Notes under the pieces: generated by a model
Told to the model about the DNA's origin: nothing
What the model saw: only the letters and a program-made list of their open reading frames with translations
The model's database searches: none
Position numbers and translations under genes: made by a program
Origin: Terriglobia bacterium
GTDB taxonomy: Bacteria; Acidobacteriota; Terriglobia; Bryobacterales; Bryobacteraceae
Direction: 5' to 3'
Length of the DNA stretch: 41,770 bases
Assembly (NCBI GenBank): GCA_003175985.1
Contig: PSRJ01000180.1
Coordinates: forward strand, 1-41,770
Part shown: positions 15,771 to 25,222 of the stretch, piece after piece
Layout of the letters: every line of letters starts with the position of its first letter
Numbering within the stretch: the first letter of the stretch is position 1

Positions 15771-17662
15771 TCCCCGCCGGCCTGGAGCAGCGGCTATCCG
15801 GGTTGATCGCTTTCCAATGTGTCCTGGTTGCTATGCGCGGCGCCGGCAGCAGCGCTTCCGAGGAAATGGTCTGGCAAACCCTGTTGGCGTCCCTGGTTGA
15901 GCAGTACGGATTCGGGCGCGCCTGGTATGGCAAACGGGTAGAGAGCCGTATTCAGCCGGCTATCTGCTTCCCGTTGCAAGTGCCCGAGTGGCCGGAGTTG
16001 CCCGCCGGGATCGAGGAGTCCTCGCCCCAGCTCGAGAGTGCCGCCCTGGCCCTGCCGGTTTCGGTGGAAGGGCAGCCGGAAGGTGTGCTCATCGTTGATG
16101 CGGCGAGCGCCCTCACTTGGGAGCAGCGCGAGCAAATTGAGATTCTGCTGTCCGAGGCTACGATCATGTTGGCCGAGCGCCGCTCGCGGCTCCGCAACGA
16201 AGAAGCGTTGCGGCGGGCCAAATGGGAAGCCGAGTCGGCCAATCGCGCCAAGAGCCGGTTTCTGGCCACGATGAGCCACGAAATCCGCACCCCGATGAAC
16301 TCCATTCTCGGAATGGCCGACCTGCTATGGGAGAGTCCGCTGAATGAAGAACAGCGGCGATACGTCGAAATCTTCCGGCGGGCCGGCGCCAATCTGCTTT
16401 CGCTGATCGACGACATCCTGGACATGGCAAAAATCGAGTCGGGGCGTCTGGAACTGGAACGTACAGACTTCAACCTGGCAGATGTGGTTACTCAAGTCGT
16501 GGAACTCACCAGCCCACCGGCCCGAGGCAAGGGAATCGACCTGTTTTCGCGACTTCCGGCGCAAGTAGCCGGTGTGAGAGTCTGGGGCGATCCGCTGCGC
16601 CTGCGCCAGGTGCTCCTCAACCTTCTCGGGAATGCCATCAAGTTCACTCATGAAGGAGAGGTCGCGATTGCCCTGCGGCTTCGCAATGCCGACAATTCCG
16701 TCGAGGTCAGTTTTTCAGTAAGCGACACGGGTATAGGGATTGCCGCCGATAAGCTGGAGACGATTTTCGAAGACTTCACACAGGTCGATTCCTCCACGAC
16801 GCGTCAATATGGCGGAACAGGATTGGGCCTCGGTATCAGCCGCCGCCTGGTGGAACTGATGGGCGGGCGCCTGACTGTGACCAGCGAGTTGGGCAAAGGG
16901 ACCACGTTCGCCTTTACCCTGATGTTGGAGGTGGCGCGAGACCAAGATGCCGCTCCGAAACAGCTAACTGCGCCTGGCGCCAGCGTCACCGGCACGCCCC
17001 TGAAAATCCTTGCCGCCGAAGATTCCGAGGACAATCGCGTGCTCCTCGATGCGTATCTCAGGGGCACTCCGCATTCCGTTACCTTCGCGCGGAATGGCGA
17101 TGAAGCGGTCGAACTCTTCAATAGCGGCGGCTTCGACCTGATCCTGATGGACGTACAAATGCCTGTGAAGGACGGTCTCGCGGCAGCCGGGGAAATTCGC
17201 GCCATCGAGCGAGAGCGCAGTTCTTCGCGGGTTCCCATCATTGCGTTGACGGCCAACGCCCGCGCCGAAGACATGGAACTGAGCCGGACCGCTGGATGCG
17301 ACGGGCATCTGGCGAAACCCATCTCGAAGCAGCGGTTGTTGGAAGCCATCCGCGTGTATGGCAGAAAGCCGAACCGCATTGCGCCACCGGAAGGACTGGA
17401 AGACCTCGTCCCGCAATATCTCGCCTCGCGGCGCAAAGAGCTTCCGGAATTGGGGCTCCTACTGAGCGCGGGTGATTTCCGTCAACTGGCGCGCGCCGGT
17501 CACAACATGAAAGGCAGCGGGGCCTCATACGGATTCGCGGAATTGTCCCGTTTGGGCGATGGTATCGAACAGGCCGCGTTGCGTTGTGACAGCGCCGCGA
17601 TCGGAAGAGAGCTCTCATCTCTCGCGGAGTACCTGAACGCGGTGGAGTTGCTCCCTGTATAA
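15767..17662 (+). CDS. Hybrid sensor histidine kinase: GAF-like, HisKA, HATPase, receiver, HPt
   Basis: 631 residues when started at the ATG overlapping the GGDEF stop. The 65 residues further upstream in frame are shadow sequence. There is no membrane segment, so it is cytoplasmic. Order: GAF-like sensor (~1-150), HisKA with phospho-His in [18 protein letters not shown] (~168-172), HATPase with [19 protein letters not shown] and [19 protein letters not shown], receiver (~410-525) with [10 protein letters not shown], phospho-Asp in [13 protein letters not shown] and IIALTANAR ... HLAKPIS, and a C-terminal HPt with [15 protein letters not shown]. This is a complete phosphorelay chain in one polypeptide, able to pass phosphate from HPt to an external receiver; the divergent multi-receiver protein is the obvious candidate. 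Confidence 0.92.
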   Translation: MIPAGLEQRLSGLIAFQCVLVAMRGAGSSASEEMVWQTLLASLVEQYGFGRAWYGKRVESRIQPAICFPLQVPEWPELPAGIEESSPQLESAALALPVSVEGQPEGVLIVDAASALTWEQREQIEILLSEATIMLAERRSRLRNEEALRRAKWEAESANRAKSRFLATMSHEIRTPMNSILGMADLLWESPLNEEQRRYVEIFRRAGANLLSLIDDILDMAKIESGRLELERTDFNLADVVTQVVELTSPPARGKGIDLFSRLPAQVAGVRVWGDPLRLRQVLLNLLGNAIKFTHEGEVAIALRLRNADNSVEVSFSVSDTGIGIAADKLETIFEDFTQVDSSTTRQYGGTGLGLGISRRLVELMGGRLTVTSELGKGTTFAFTLMLEVARDQDAAPKQLTAPGASVTGTPLKILAAEDSEDNRVLLDAYLRGTPHSVTFARNGDEAVELFNSGGFDLILMDVQMPVKDGLAAAGEIRAIERERSSSRVPIIALTANARAEDMELSRTAGCDGHLAKPISKQRLLEAIRVYGRKPNRIAPPEGLEDLVPQYLASRRKELPELGLLLSAGDFRQLARAGHNMKGSGASYGFAELSRLGDGIEQAALRCDSAAIGRELSSLAEYLNAVELLPV

Positions 17663-17721
17663 CCCATAGCTGGCCCGCTGGTTCGTCGACTCAAGCGCTG
17701 GAGTAGAATTGTTCGAGACCT

Positions 17722-18708
17722 ATGCCTTTTTCCCGCGCGATCAGGGTAGCCGTGGCGACAGCCGCCTTCGCAACCATTAGTGGTCTGGTGGCGCAAAAGG
17801 CTCCGGTGGCGGATCTTGAAGTGCTGCAACTGCGGCCGAATTTTTACATGATCGCCGGGGCCGGAGGCAATATCGGCTTTCAAGTCGGGGAGGATGGCGT
17901 GGTGGTCGTCGACACCGGGTCGGCAAATACCGCGGACTCCGTAGTCGCTGCCATCAAGAAAGTCACTACTCAACCCATCCGTTACGTGATCAATACTAGC
18001 GCCGACCCGGATCACGTGGGCGGCAACACGGCCGTCGCCAAAGCCGGGCAGACATTATTTACGCAAGGCGGGGGAGTGGGCATTGGCGCCGATTTTCTGG
18101 GAGGCGGCGCATCCATACTCTCGGTTGAACAGGTGTTGACAAGGATGAGCGCACAAGGCGGGTCTTCCCGGTTTCCCGTTACCTCGTGGCCCACTGAGAC
18201 GTTCAACCAGCGTCGAAAGTACATGTATCTGAATGGCGAAGGCATCGAAGTCCTCCACCAACCGGCCGCCCACACCGATGGCGATGCGATCGTCTTCTTC
18301 CGCCGTTCCGATGTCGTGGTGGCCGGCGATGTCTTCGACACCACGCGATTCCCGGTGATCGACACTGCGAGGGGCGGCAGCATTCAGGGCGAGATCGCGG
18401 CGTTACAGCAACTCGTCGACACCGCTATCCCCTCCGTGCCGATTGTTTCGCGCGAAGCTGGCACGTTGGTCATTCCAGGCCATGGCTATATTTGCGATCA
18501 GCTCGACGTAGTGGAATACCGGGATATGGTGACGATTGTCCGGGACCGCATCCGCGATTTGATGAAGCAAGGACTGACTCTGCAACAGATCAAAGCAGCT
18601 TTGCCGGCACGTGGCTACACGCGGCGGTACGGGGCAGAGACAGGCCCATCGACGACGAATGACTTCGTCGAGGCGATCTATCACAGCATGAGCGAGAAAA
18701 CGCGATGA
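17722..18708 (+). CDS. Exported metallo-beta-lactamase-fold protein with altered metal motif
   Basis: 328 residues with an N-terminal hydrophobic export segment. The MBL fold is clear: NFYMIAGAGGNIGFQVGEDG, VVVVDTGSA, then VINTSADPDHVGGN where HxHxDH should be. The first two His of that motif are Ser and Asp; the Asp-His pair and later ligands (AAHTDGDAI, VVAGDVFD, VIPGHGYIC) remain. It may bind one metal or a changed pair, as in MBL subgroups that are not beta-lactamases. Substrate unknown. Its TGA overlaps the ATG of the next gene (ATGA), so it heads a three-gene operon of exported proteins. No strong ribosome site was seen before the ATG. Confidence 0.8.
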   Translation: MPFSRAIRVAVATAAFATISGLVAQKAPVADLEVLQLRPNFYMIAGAGGNIGFQVGEDGVVVVDTGSANTADSVVAAIKKVTTQPIRYVINTSADPDHVGGNTAVAKAGQTLFTQGGGVGIGADFLGGGASILSVEQVLTRMSAQGGSSRFPVTSWPTETFNQRRKYMYLNGEGIEVLHQPAAHTDGDAIVFFRRSDVVVAGDVFDTTRFPVIDTARGGSIQGEIAALQQLVDTAIPSVPIVSREAGTLVIPGHGYICDQLDVVEYRDMVTIVRDRIRDLMKQGLTLQQIKAALPARGYTRRYGAETGPSTTNDFVEAIYHSMSEKTR

Positions 18709-19433
18709 GAGTCTCTCGCATAGCGGCAGTGACCGCCCTTTCGTTCGCCGCGCTAGCGCCGCATGCGGCAGGCCAGGGCGTCGGCGCCTCTAACGGTTCC
18801 CCAAGTACGCCAAGAGCGTCTGCGTCGGTGGATCTGACGGGCTACTGGGTCGCCTTGGTGACCGAAGACTGGCGCTTCCGGATGATTACGCCGCGCAAGG
18901 GCGATTACCGGAGTGTGCCGATGACGGAACAGGCACGGAAGATTGCGGACGCATGGGATCCCGCAGCCGACGAAGCCTCGGGTAATCAGTGTAAGGCTTA
19001 TGGAGCCGCCGCGATTATGCGTATGCCGGCGCGTTTTCACATCACCTGGCAAGACGATAAAACTCTGCGCGTGGAGAGCGATTTCGGCATGCAGACGCGG
19101 CTGTTTCATTTCGATTCTACGGCGGCTTCTTCCGGGGAGCGGGCTTGGCAGGGGTTCTCCAAAGCTGAGTGGCAGAAACCTGGCTCTCTGAAGGTAGTCA
19201 CCACGAACATGCGGCCCGGGTATCTCCGGAAGAATGGCGTTCCGTACAGCCAGGACGCCTCCGCGACGGAATACTTCGATGTCGCGCCTATGCCGGGTGG
19301 CGGGCAGGTGTTGCTGGTCACCACCGTCGTAGACGATCCGCAATATCTCGTACAGCCGTTCATCGTGAGTTCGCAATTCAAGAAGGAGGCTGACGGTTCG
19401 AAATGGGATCCAACGCCATGCACCGCAAGATGA
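18705..19433 (+). CDS. Exported protein of unknown function (paralogue of the next gene)
   Basis: 242 residues with a signal peptide (MRVSRIAAVTALSFAALAPHAAGQG). I do not recognise a named domain. It begins after export with VDLTGYWVALVTEDWRFRM, has MPARFHITWQDDKTLRVES and ends with VTTNMRPGYLRKNGVPYS and VTTVVDDPQYLVQPFIVSSQF. The block TNMRPGYLRKNG ... DDPQYLVQPFI aligns with THMKAGFLRKTG ... EDPIYLAEPWI in the next gene, so the two are divergent tandem paralogues, probably small beta-rich lipocalin-like modules. ATGA overlaps on both sides tie it to the MBL-fold gene and to its paralogue. Function unknown. Confidence 0.75.
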   Translation: MRVSRIAAVTALSFAALAPHAAGQGVGASNGSPSTPRASASVDLTGYWVALVTEDWRFRMITPRKGDYRSVPMTEQARKIADAWDPAADEASGNQCKAYGAAAIMRMPARFHITWQDDKTLRVESDFGMQTRLFHFDSTAASSGERAWQGFSKAEWQKPGSLKVVTTNMRPGYLRKNGVPYSQDASATEYFDVAPMPGGGQVLLVTTVVDDPQYLVQPFIVSSQFKKEADGSKWDPTPCTAR

Positions 19434-20275
19434 ACCGTTCGGCGGCCATGATTCTCGCGGCCGGATTTGCGTGCCTGCTGGCTTCCCGTAATGCGGGCGC
19501 ACAGGCGGAGCTCACCGGCTCCTGGGCGGCACGAAATCACGAGTTCCTGACCGGTGATGGCCTGCCGGTGGATTTCACGGGAATCCCGCTGAATGAAGAA
19601 GGACGGATCCGGGCTCTGAGTTATTCCGAGTCGCAGCTCGCCATGATCGAGCGCCAGTGCCAGGGATGGCCGGCGTTCTATATGGTGCAAGGGCCGTTTG
19701 GGCTGAAGATCTGGAGTGAAAGCGACCCGCTGAAGGGAAACGTGATCTCCTACACGATCGGCGCGTGGGAGGATCGGGCGCCGCTCACGATTTGGATGGA
19801 CGGCCGGCCTCATCCGTCCAAATACGCAGAGCATACCCGTGCGGGATTCACCACGGGCGCATGGGAAGGCGACACGCTGGTCGCCTACACGACACACATG
19901 AAGGCCGGGTTCCTGCGCAAAACCGGCGCGCCTTCGAGCGACGAAGCAACCATGACGACGCGTTATTACCGCCACGGAGAAATCCTGACGGTTCTGGCGA
20001 TTATCGAAGATCCGATCTATCTTGCAGAACCATGGATCCTGTCGCGGAGCTTTCAGCTCAGCTCAACTCCGTTGTCTCCCATCGGTCCGCCGTGCGTTAC
20101 GGCCTATGAAGGCAGTGTCGGGGAAACGGCCCCTCACTATCTTCCGGAGAAGAATCCCTTTGTGGATGAGATGACCACGAAGTACGGCGTACCGCGCGAT
20201 GCCTCGGTAGGCAAGCCTGAGACGCTTTATCCCGAATATCGGAAAAAGATTCCCGCGGGCTCTGGTGCTAAATAG
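19430..20275 (+). CDS. Exported protein of unknown function (tandem paralogue)
   Basis: 281 residues if started at the ATG at 19430, which overlaps the previous stop as ATGA and begins a signal peptide (MNRSAAMILAAGFACLLASR). Longer starts at 19403 or 19418 overlap more and add nothing. The mature part opens with AELTGSWAARNHEF and has MVQGPFGLKIWSESD, AHTRAGF-like text (EHTRAGFTTGAWEGDTLVAY), THMKAGFLRKTGAPSSDEA and IIEDPIYLAEPWILSRSFQ. It shares its C-terminal core with the preceding gene but has ~35 extra C-terminal residues. It is last in the operon and converges with the glycosyltransferase gene, overlapping its end by 8 bp. Function unknown. Confidence 0.75.
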   Translation: MNRSAAMILAAGFACLLASRNAGAQAELTGSWAARNHEFLTGDGLPVDFTGIPLNEEGRIRALSYSESQLAMIERQCQGWPAFYMVQGPFGLKIWSESDPLKGNVISYTIGAWEDRAPLTIWMDGRPHPSKYAEHTRAGFTTGAWEGDTLVAYTTHMKAGFLRKTGAPSSDEATMTTRYYRHGEILTVLAIIEDPIYLAEPWILSRSFQLSSTPLSPIGPPCVTAYEGSVGETAPHYLPEKNPFVDEMTTKYGVPRDASVGKPETLYPEYRKKIPAGSGAK

Positions 20276-22907
20276 GGCGATTGATTCCGGCCAACTCCCG
20301 GTATAGTTCCGTCTGGCGCCGGGCTATCTCGTCCCAGCCGTAGTCGCGTTCCGCGCGGCGCCGCGCGGCTGTTTCAAGGCACCCTCGGCGGGACGGATCC
20401 TGGAATAGTTCCCGAATCGCCCGGGCCATCTCTTCGGGGCTCTTCACCAGGATAAAGTCCTCTCCGGGTGTCACGTCTAAGCCATTCACACCGGCTGGTG
20501 TGCTTACGATGGCTTTGCCCATTGCCATGGCCTCCAGAATCTTGATATTCGTCCCGGCGGAGGCGACCAGGGGGGCGATCACGACGGCTGCACGTTCGTA
20601 AGCCGGCCTCACGTCGGAAACAAAACCCTCCACTTCGACGCCCGCCTGTTCCAGGCTGATGTTGGCGCGCTGCGAATAGCGCGCGAGGTGATATTCGTGG
20701 CGCGCTCCGGCGATGATGTGCAGCTTGGCCCCGGAAAGAAAAGGCCACACGCGATTCAGGAAGAATTCGGCGGCCATCAGGTTCGGCAGATGCGCGAAGG
20801 AGCCGATGAAAAGCAGGCGTTCCGGTTCTGGCTCGCTCGCGGCGGGACGGAACCGCTCGAGGTCTACGCCGTTGGGCAGGACCGCCGCCCGCGCGTCCGA
20901 GATCAGGGCGCGGTCCTTTTGCGACATGGTAACCACGCAACTCACCTGCCGCCACGCGGCCGGCTCAAAGCGCCGCCACAACGCGAGTTGCCGCCGCACG
21001 TACCAGTCTTCTTCGAGCGCCAGCAGTTGGTAATAGAGGTCGAAAGTGATGTCGTGTTCCACGAGGACGGTCGAGGCGATGGCGCAATCGGCAGCGTATT
21101 GCGCCATCTGGGTGAATTCGAGTTGGGCGATCGCGGGCCGCCACTTCCGAATGGTTTGCCGCAGAGCGGCGCGAAACGATTCGGAGGCGAACTCTTCAAC
21201 GACATCCGGGCGGCCGCGGAAGGGCGGGGAATGGCTCCCGGTGCGCCGCACCAGAACCACTTCCATGCAAACGGCAAGCAGCTCGGCGGCTGGTGGTTCG
21301 GCGGTATCGGTGAACGCCACCAATACCTGATCAAATTCCGTGGCAGCTCGCCGCATCAGGTTGTACATGCGAACCGCGCCGCCATGAGAAAGCGGAAACG
21401 GGAGATACGGGCTGGCGATCAGAACGCGCGGCTTTCCGCCCGGCGCGCGACCGGGGAAAACGTAAACTGAGCCGCCGGTGAGCGCGAGGAACAGTTCCTC
21501 GGAATTCTCGCATGGGCTGACCGCGCCACCGTCGAACGCAATCCGCGGAGCTTCGCGCAAAATGCCGTGCACTCCGCGCAAGCGCAACCGGATGATGGCC
21601 TGGCGCCATAGCCTGAGAAAAACCGCCCGGTTCGAGACTGCACGTGCCAGGAACTTGAGGTAGTTGCGTTCGAGTATTTCTTCGAGTTCCTGCTCGGTGT
21701 AATACCTCGAAGTTGTGGCGCGATGCTGGTGTTCCACCACAGCTCCCGCGACATACACCGAAGGCCAGCCATGCTGCCAGGCGCGATAGCCCAGGTCGAG
21801 ATCTTCGACGTAGGCCGGAGCGTATGCTTCATCGATGCCACAGAGCGCGCGCAGCTTGGCGGCATCGTAAAGCGAACAGCCGCCGCTTCCGTACAGCACG
21901 TAAGTGAGATTCTCGCCGGGCAGGGGATCGTCACAGCGAATGGGAAAATCCTCCGGCGCGGCTTGCGCCATCACAGCCTTCCCGGTTTCCTCGCGGCGCA
22001 CGCCCTCGGGAAAGCGGATCTGGGCCGTGGCGCAAAATAGGTCGGGCACCTGCTCAAATGCATGCGCCAGGGCCGTGAAGAATTCGCAGTCGAGCAGCAT
22101 GTCGTTGTTGAGGAGGCAGATGTGCGAACGCCCCGCGCGTGCGATGCCGCGATTTACGGCCGCCGCAAAAGAGAGCGGTTCCGGCGACGACTCGACGATG
22201 ACTTGCGGCCAGGACGCCTGCAGCCACTCGCCCGTGCGGTCTTCGGAGCCATTATCCACAACGATGATTTCACCGGCGGACGACAGCTCACGCACGATTC
22301 CAGGCATCTGGCGCGCCAGCAGGTCCTTCCCATTACGCGAAGGGATTACGAGCGAAACGCCGGGCTCCGTGGGCCGCGAAGGTAGTGCTGCATGGCGCCC
22401 GCGCTTTCGCCGCAAGAGGCCTGCGCCACGTGCATAAAGGTAGATGAGGTGCCGGGGCCAGAAAAACTGCGCCACGGTGCCGTACTTGCCAAAGTGCTGG
22501 CGGCAGAAATTCTTTCCGCGCCAGATCAGGTGCCGCAGGACCAGTGGTAGCGCAGCGGGCCGCAGCATGAAGTTGTCCAGGTTTTCATTGACCGCGAGAA
22601 AGTGCAGCGGCGCCAGAATAAGCGCCATCAGGCGCATACGGCGATAGGGGACTCGCGGAACCAGGAGCACGCCGGCCAGGCGGATGGCTTTACCCTGAAG
22701 CGCGGCACGGCAGCGCCCGAGATTCTCGGCAAAGCTGCGGTTCACATGATACGGCACCCACTTCAAACTGGAATCGGCGGGCGGGAACTCGGATACCACA
22801 TAGAGCGGGAGGTCCGGAAACACCTGCCGCATCTGGTCGATGAGCTGTGCATTGAGATCGTCAGTACCGGAAGCGAAAGCGACCTTGATCCGCGACTTCA
22901 ACGTCAA
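20268..22907 (-). CDS. Two-domain glycosyltransferase (GT2 + GT4) with N-terminal conserved region
   Basis: About 879 residues from a TTG at 22907 that overlaps the upstream TGA (TTGA). A TTG at 22955 is the alternative; neither has a good ribosome site. After an N-terminal region (RIKVAFASGTDDLN ... LHFLAVNENLDNFML), a GT2 domain appears: VSLVIPSRNGKDLL, IIVVDNGSEDRTGEWL, ICLLNNDMLLD and YVEDLDLGYRAW. A GT4-type domain makes up the last ~370 residues: VLIASPYLPFPLSHGGA, AVLPNGVDLERFRP, LLFIGSFAHLPNL and ILEAMAMGKAIVSTPAGVNG. It probably adds two sugars in sequence to a surface polysaccharide or glycolipid. It follows the six-hairpin protein gene and may be co-transcribed with it. Confidence 0.88.
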   Translation of the reverse strand: MTLKSRIKVAFASGTDDLNAQLIDQMRQVFPDLPLYVVSEFPPADSSLKWVPYHVNRSFAENLGRCRAALQGKAIRLAGVLLVPRVPYRRMRLMALILAPLHFLAVNENLDNFMLRPAALPLVLRHLIWRGKNFCRQHFGKYGTVAQFFWPRHLIYLYARGAGLLRRKRGRHAALPSRPTEPGVSLVIPSRNGKDLLARQMPGIVRELSSAGEIIVVDNGSEDRTGEWLQASWPQVIVESSPEPLSFAAAVNRGIARAGRSHICLLNNDMLLDCEFFTALAHAFEQVPDLFCATAQIRFPEGVRREETGKAVMAQAAPEDFPIRCDDPLPGENLTYVLYGSGGCSLYDAAKLRALCGIDEAYAPAYVEDLDLGYRAWQHGWPSVYVAGAVVEHQHRATTSRYYTEQELEEILERNYLKFLARAVSNRAVFLRLWRQAIIRLRLRGVHGILREAPRIAFDGGAVSPCENSEELFLALTGGSVYVFPGRAPGGKPRVLIASPYLPFPLSHGGAVRMYNLMRRAATEFDQVLVAFTDTAEPPAAELLAVCMEVVLVRRTGSHSPPFRGRPDVVEEFASESFRAALRQTIRKWRPAIAQLEFTQMAQYAADCAIASTVLVEHDITFDLYYQLLALEEDWYVRRQLALWRRFEPAAWRQVSCVVTMSQKDRALISDARAAVLPNGVDLERFRPAASEPEPERLLFIGSFAHLPNLMAAEFFLNRVWPFLSGAKLHIIAGARHEYHLARYSQRANISLEQAGVEVEGFVSDVRPAYERAAVVIAPLVASAGTNIKILEAMAMGKAIVSTPAGVNGLDVTPGEDFILVKSPEEMARAIRELFQDPSRRGCLETAARRRAERDYGWDEIARRQTELYRELAGINRPI

Positions 22908-23980
22908 ATCAGAATACGCCAGTGCGCCGGTGAACCGGCCTGGTATTGCTCCCAAAGCGCGAGTGCCTGGAGGCCGAAGGCTGTGGAGACCGGGTTCACA
23001 TAGGGCAGCCAGGACCCGCTCTTGCGGCCGAAAAAGAATCCTCCGTCAAGGCGCGGATCGCTGTGGGAAGCTTGAAAAGCAGCCAGAGTGTCCGCCTCGG
23101 CACGGGCTGCCGCCAGATCCAGAGGAACAATGCCGGCCCAGTCAGCGAAGATCCGAATGCGAAGCAACTGCGCGTAAACGTCGGACCGTTCGAATTCGGC
23201 TGCCGTTTCCCCGAGGTGCTGCGCCACGCGGCGGATGCCGTCGCAAAGTGCCGCCGCAGCCCGCCGCTCGGATGCCGCAGGCAGGAGGCCCTCCAGAAAG
23301 TACAAAAAGGCATGCAGGCGATCCACGACCTTCACGCGATCCTCGTGACCCGGCAGAAATGCCGCATAACCGCGCAGGGCATCCACCAGTACGCGATCGT
23401 AGAGTTGGCGGAACTGCCCGCCGCCGGTGACTTCATCGATTTCCCACCACGCCAACGCCGACTTGAGCTGATAGCAGCCGGGACTCCGCGACCAGCGCGT
23501 TGCGTCGCGCGGCAGGCCGCGTTTCTCCGGCAACACGACGATCGGATGATAATCGCCCTCCGCCGATGCGAAATCGGCCGCCATCGATTTCCCGACCGAG
23601 ACCGCCGCATCGAGGAACTCCTGCTCGCGCGTGGCACGCCACACCGCTAGAAGTCCACGGGTGATGATTCCGCAGTCGAAGAAATAGCTGACCAGTCCTT
23701 CGGGCGACGGTTCGATTTCGAACGGCATAAAACGGCCGTCCCACGCGTAGCGGCTGAGGAAGCGTGCGGCGGCCACGGCACGCTCGAGGTATCGGGCATC
23801 ATGAGTCGCCGAATGCAAATAGAGCAGGGCACTCACGGTGTATCCCGTGATTTCGGTGGACACGGCGTGGTTTCGGAGCAGGTCGGAGCGGTAATAGCGG
23901 GCTACGCCCCCACTCTTTTCCTGAATCCCGGATTGAAGAAACCACTGCCCAGCGCGAGACAAAACCGGTTCTTGGCGCAA
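22904..23980 (-). CDS. Alpha/alpha-barrel (six-hairpin glycosidase-like) protein
   Basis: 358 residues from TTG at 23980; an in-frame TAA lies just upstream, so no longer form exists. The protein is helical with repeated hairpins: VSTEITGYTVSALLYLHSAT, YLERAVAAARFLSRYAWDG, VSYFFDCGIITRGLLAVW, CYQLKSALAWWEI, and a C-terminal DPRLDGGFFFGRKSG and YVNPVSTAFGLQALALW. This matches (alpha/alpha)6 barrels of six-hairpin glycosidases and lyases, or related non-catalytic proteins. Catalytic residues cannot be named. Coupling to a glycosyltransferase gene by a TTGA overlap suggests a role in glycan assembly or trimming. No signal peptide is seen, so it is probably cytoplasmic. Confidence 0.72.
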   Translation of the reverse strand: MRQEPVLSRAGQWFLQSGIQEKSGGVARYYRSDLLRNHAVSTEITGYTVSALLYLHSATHDARYLERAVAAARFLSRYAWDGRFMPFEIEPSPEGLVSYFFDCGIITRGLLAVWRATREQEFLDAAVSVGKSMAADFASAEGDYHPIVVLPEKRGLPRDATRWSRSPGCYQLKSALAWWEIDEVTGGGQFRQLYDRVLVDALRGYAAFLPGHEDRVKVVDRLHAFLYFLEGLLPAASERRAAAALCDGIRRVAQHLGETAAEFERSDVYAQLLRIRIFADWAGIVPLDLAAARAEADTLAAFQASHSDPRLDGGFFFGRKSGSWLPYVNPVSTAFGLQALALWEQYQAGSPAHWRILI

Positions 23981-24022
23981 GCCGATATTTTACCCCACAG
24001 GGCAGAGACGGGTTGCACGGAA

Positions 24023-25222
24023 TCAGCCTAGCAACCAAATGCCCGCGGCGAGCGTCGCGATGGTGAGTGGAACCCCCGTTCTTGCGTATTCCCAGAAAGA
24101 GATATTTACGGCGTGGCGCGCCCGCTGAACAACAATCAGGTTGGCCACTGAACCGAGGACGGTGAGGTTGCCCGCCAGGGTCGAGGCCATCGCCAGAGTC
24201 AGCCAGGCACGCGTCGAGTCGGGCAGGTGGGGAATGAATCCTTTGAACACCAGGACAGCCGGAACGTTGCTCACCAGGTTAGAGAGGACGGCGGTGAAAG
24301 CGGTTAGAGAGAGCGTCCGTTCGAGATGATAGCGGGATGCCGCGGCGAACATGTCTGTTTCTACCGCGGTCTTCTCCAATCCGGCGATCAGCACGAATAG
24401 CCCGATAAACATCACGAGCAGACCCCAGTCGATTTCCTGATAAATCCTCTCCGGCTTGACCCGCCGTGTCACCAGCAGGAGCGCACCGGCAACGACTGCC
24501 ACTTTCGGCACGGGCGAGCCCGCGAAGAAGAAGAACATCATGCCCGCGGCCACGGCCAGCGATTTCCATAACAGGACGCTATTCACTCGCACCTTGGGGT
24601 GGGCAAGGGGCAGGGATTGCTTTTCCCGGAATTCGCGGTGATACACAACCGCGATGAGAATCACCGTAAGCGCGAGACCCACCAGCGCGACCGGTGTCAG
24701 TGTCCTGGTGAACATCGGGTACGGGATGTGCGAGAGGCTGCCAATCATCATGTTCTGGGGATTGCCGGTGATCGTAGCAACGCTACCGACGTTGGAAGCC
24801 ATAGCCACACCCAATAAGTAGGGAATCTGGTTCCGCTGCAGCCGATTCGTGATTTCGAGCACCAGGGGCGTCAACACCAGGCACATCGTGTCGTTGACGA
24901 AGAATGCAGAGAAAATACCCGAGACAAAGACGATGCCGCTCAGCAGAAGGAGGGGTCTGCGCGCATGCTCGACCACCCAAGCCGCCACCGCTGAAAAGAA
25001 ACCCGAAAGCCGTAAATTCGCAACCACGATCATCATGCCGAACAGCAGCAGGATGGTGTCATAGTCGATGGAGGCGTACGCCTCTTCGACGGTCAATACG
25101 TTCGCCGCCAGCATCAGGCTGGCTCCGATGATGGCCGCGCCGGTGCGGTCCACACGGAATCCAGGCAGCCGGCCGACCGCCAGAACGAAATAAGTCGCTG
25201 CGAAAATGAGAACCGCTATCAA
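24023..25222 (-). CDS. ArsB/NhaD-type (ion transporter superfamily) anion permease
   Basis: 399 residues, almost wholly membrane: about ten or more hydrophobic helices such as LLLLSGIVFVSGIFSAFFVND, MMFFFFAGSPV and LLVMFIGLFVLIAGL. Family signatures include FFVNDTMCLVLTPLVLEIT, ASNVGSVATITGNPQNMMIG, and the second-half equivalent VLSNLVSNVPAVLVF and LAGNLTVLGSVANLIV. This is the inverted-repeat pattern of the ArsB/CitMHS/NhaD group. The substrate could be arsenite, a carboxylate or Na+/H+; nothing near indicates which, and no arsR or arsC is present. The TTG start lacks a clear ribosome site and is uncertain. Confidence 0.85.
   Translation of the reverse strand: MIAVLIFAATYFVLAVGRLPGFRVDRTGAAIIGASLMLAANVLTVEEAYASIDYDTILLLFGMMIVVANLRLSGFFSAVAAWVVEHARRPLLLLSGIVFVSGIFSAFFVNDTMCLVLTPLVLEITNRLQRNQIPYLLGVAMASNVGSVATITGNPQNMMIGSLSHIPYPMFTRTLTPVALVGLALTVILIAVVYHREFREKQSLPLAHPKVRVNSVLLWKSLAVAAGMMFFFFAGSPVPKVAVVAGALLLVTRRVKPERIYQEIDWGLLVMFIGLFVLIAGLEKTAVETDMFAAASRYHLERTLSLTAFTAVLSNLVSNVPAVLVFKGFIPHLPDSTRAWLTLAMASTLAGNLTVLGSVANLIVVQRARHAVNISFWEYARTGVPLTIATLAAGIWLLG

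Noticed and set aside
24023-25222. Arsenic resistance locus
   Set aside because: The permease family includes ArsB, but no arsR, arsC or other arsenic gene is near.
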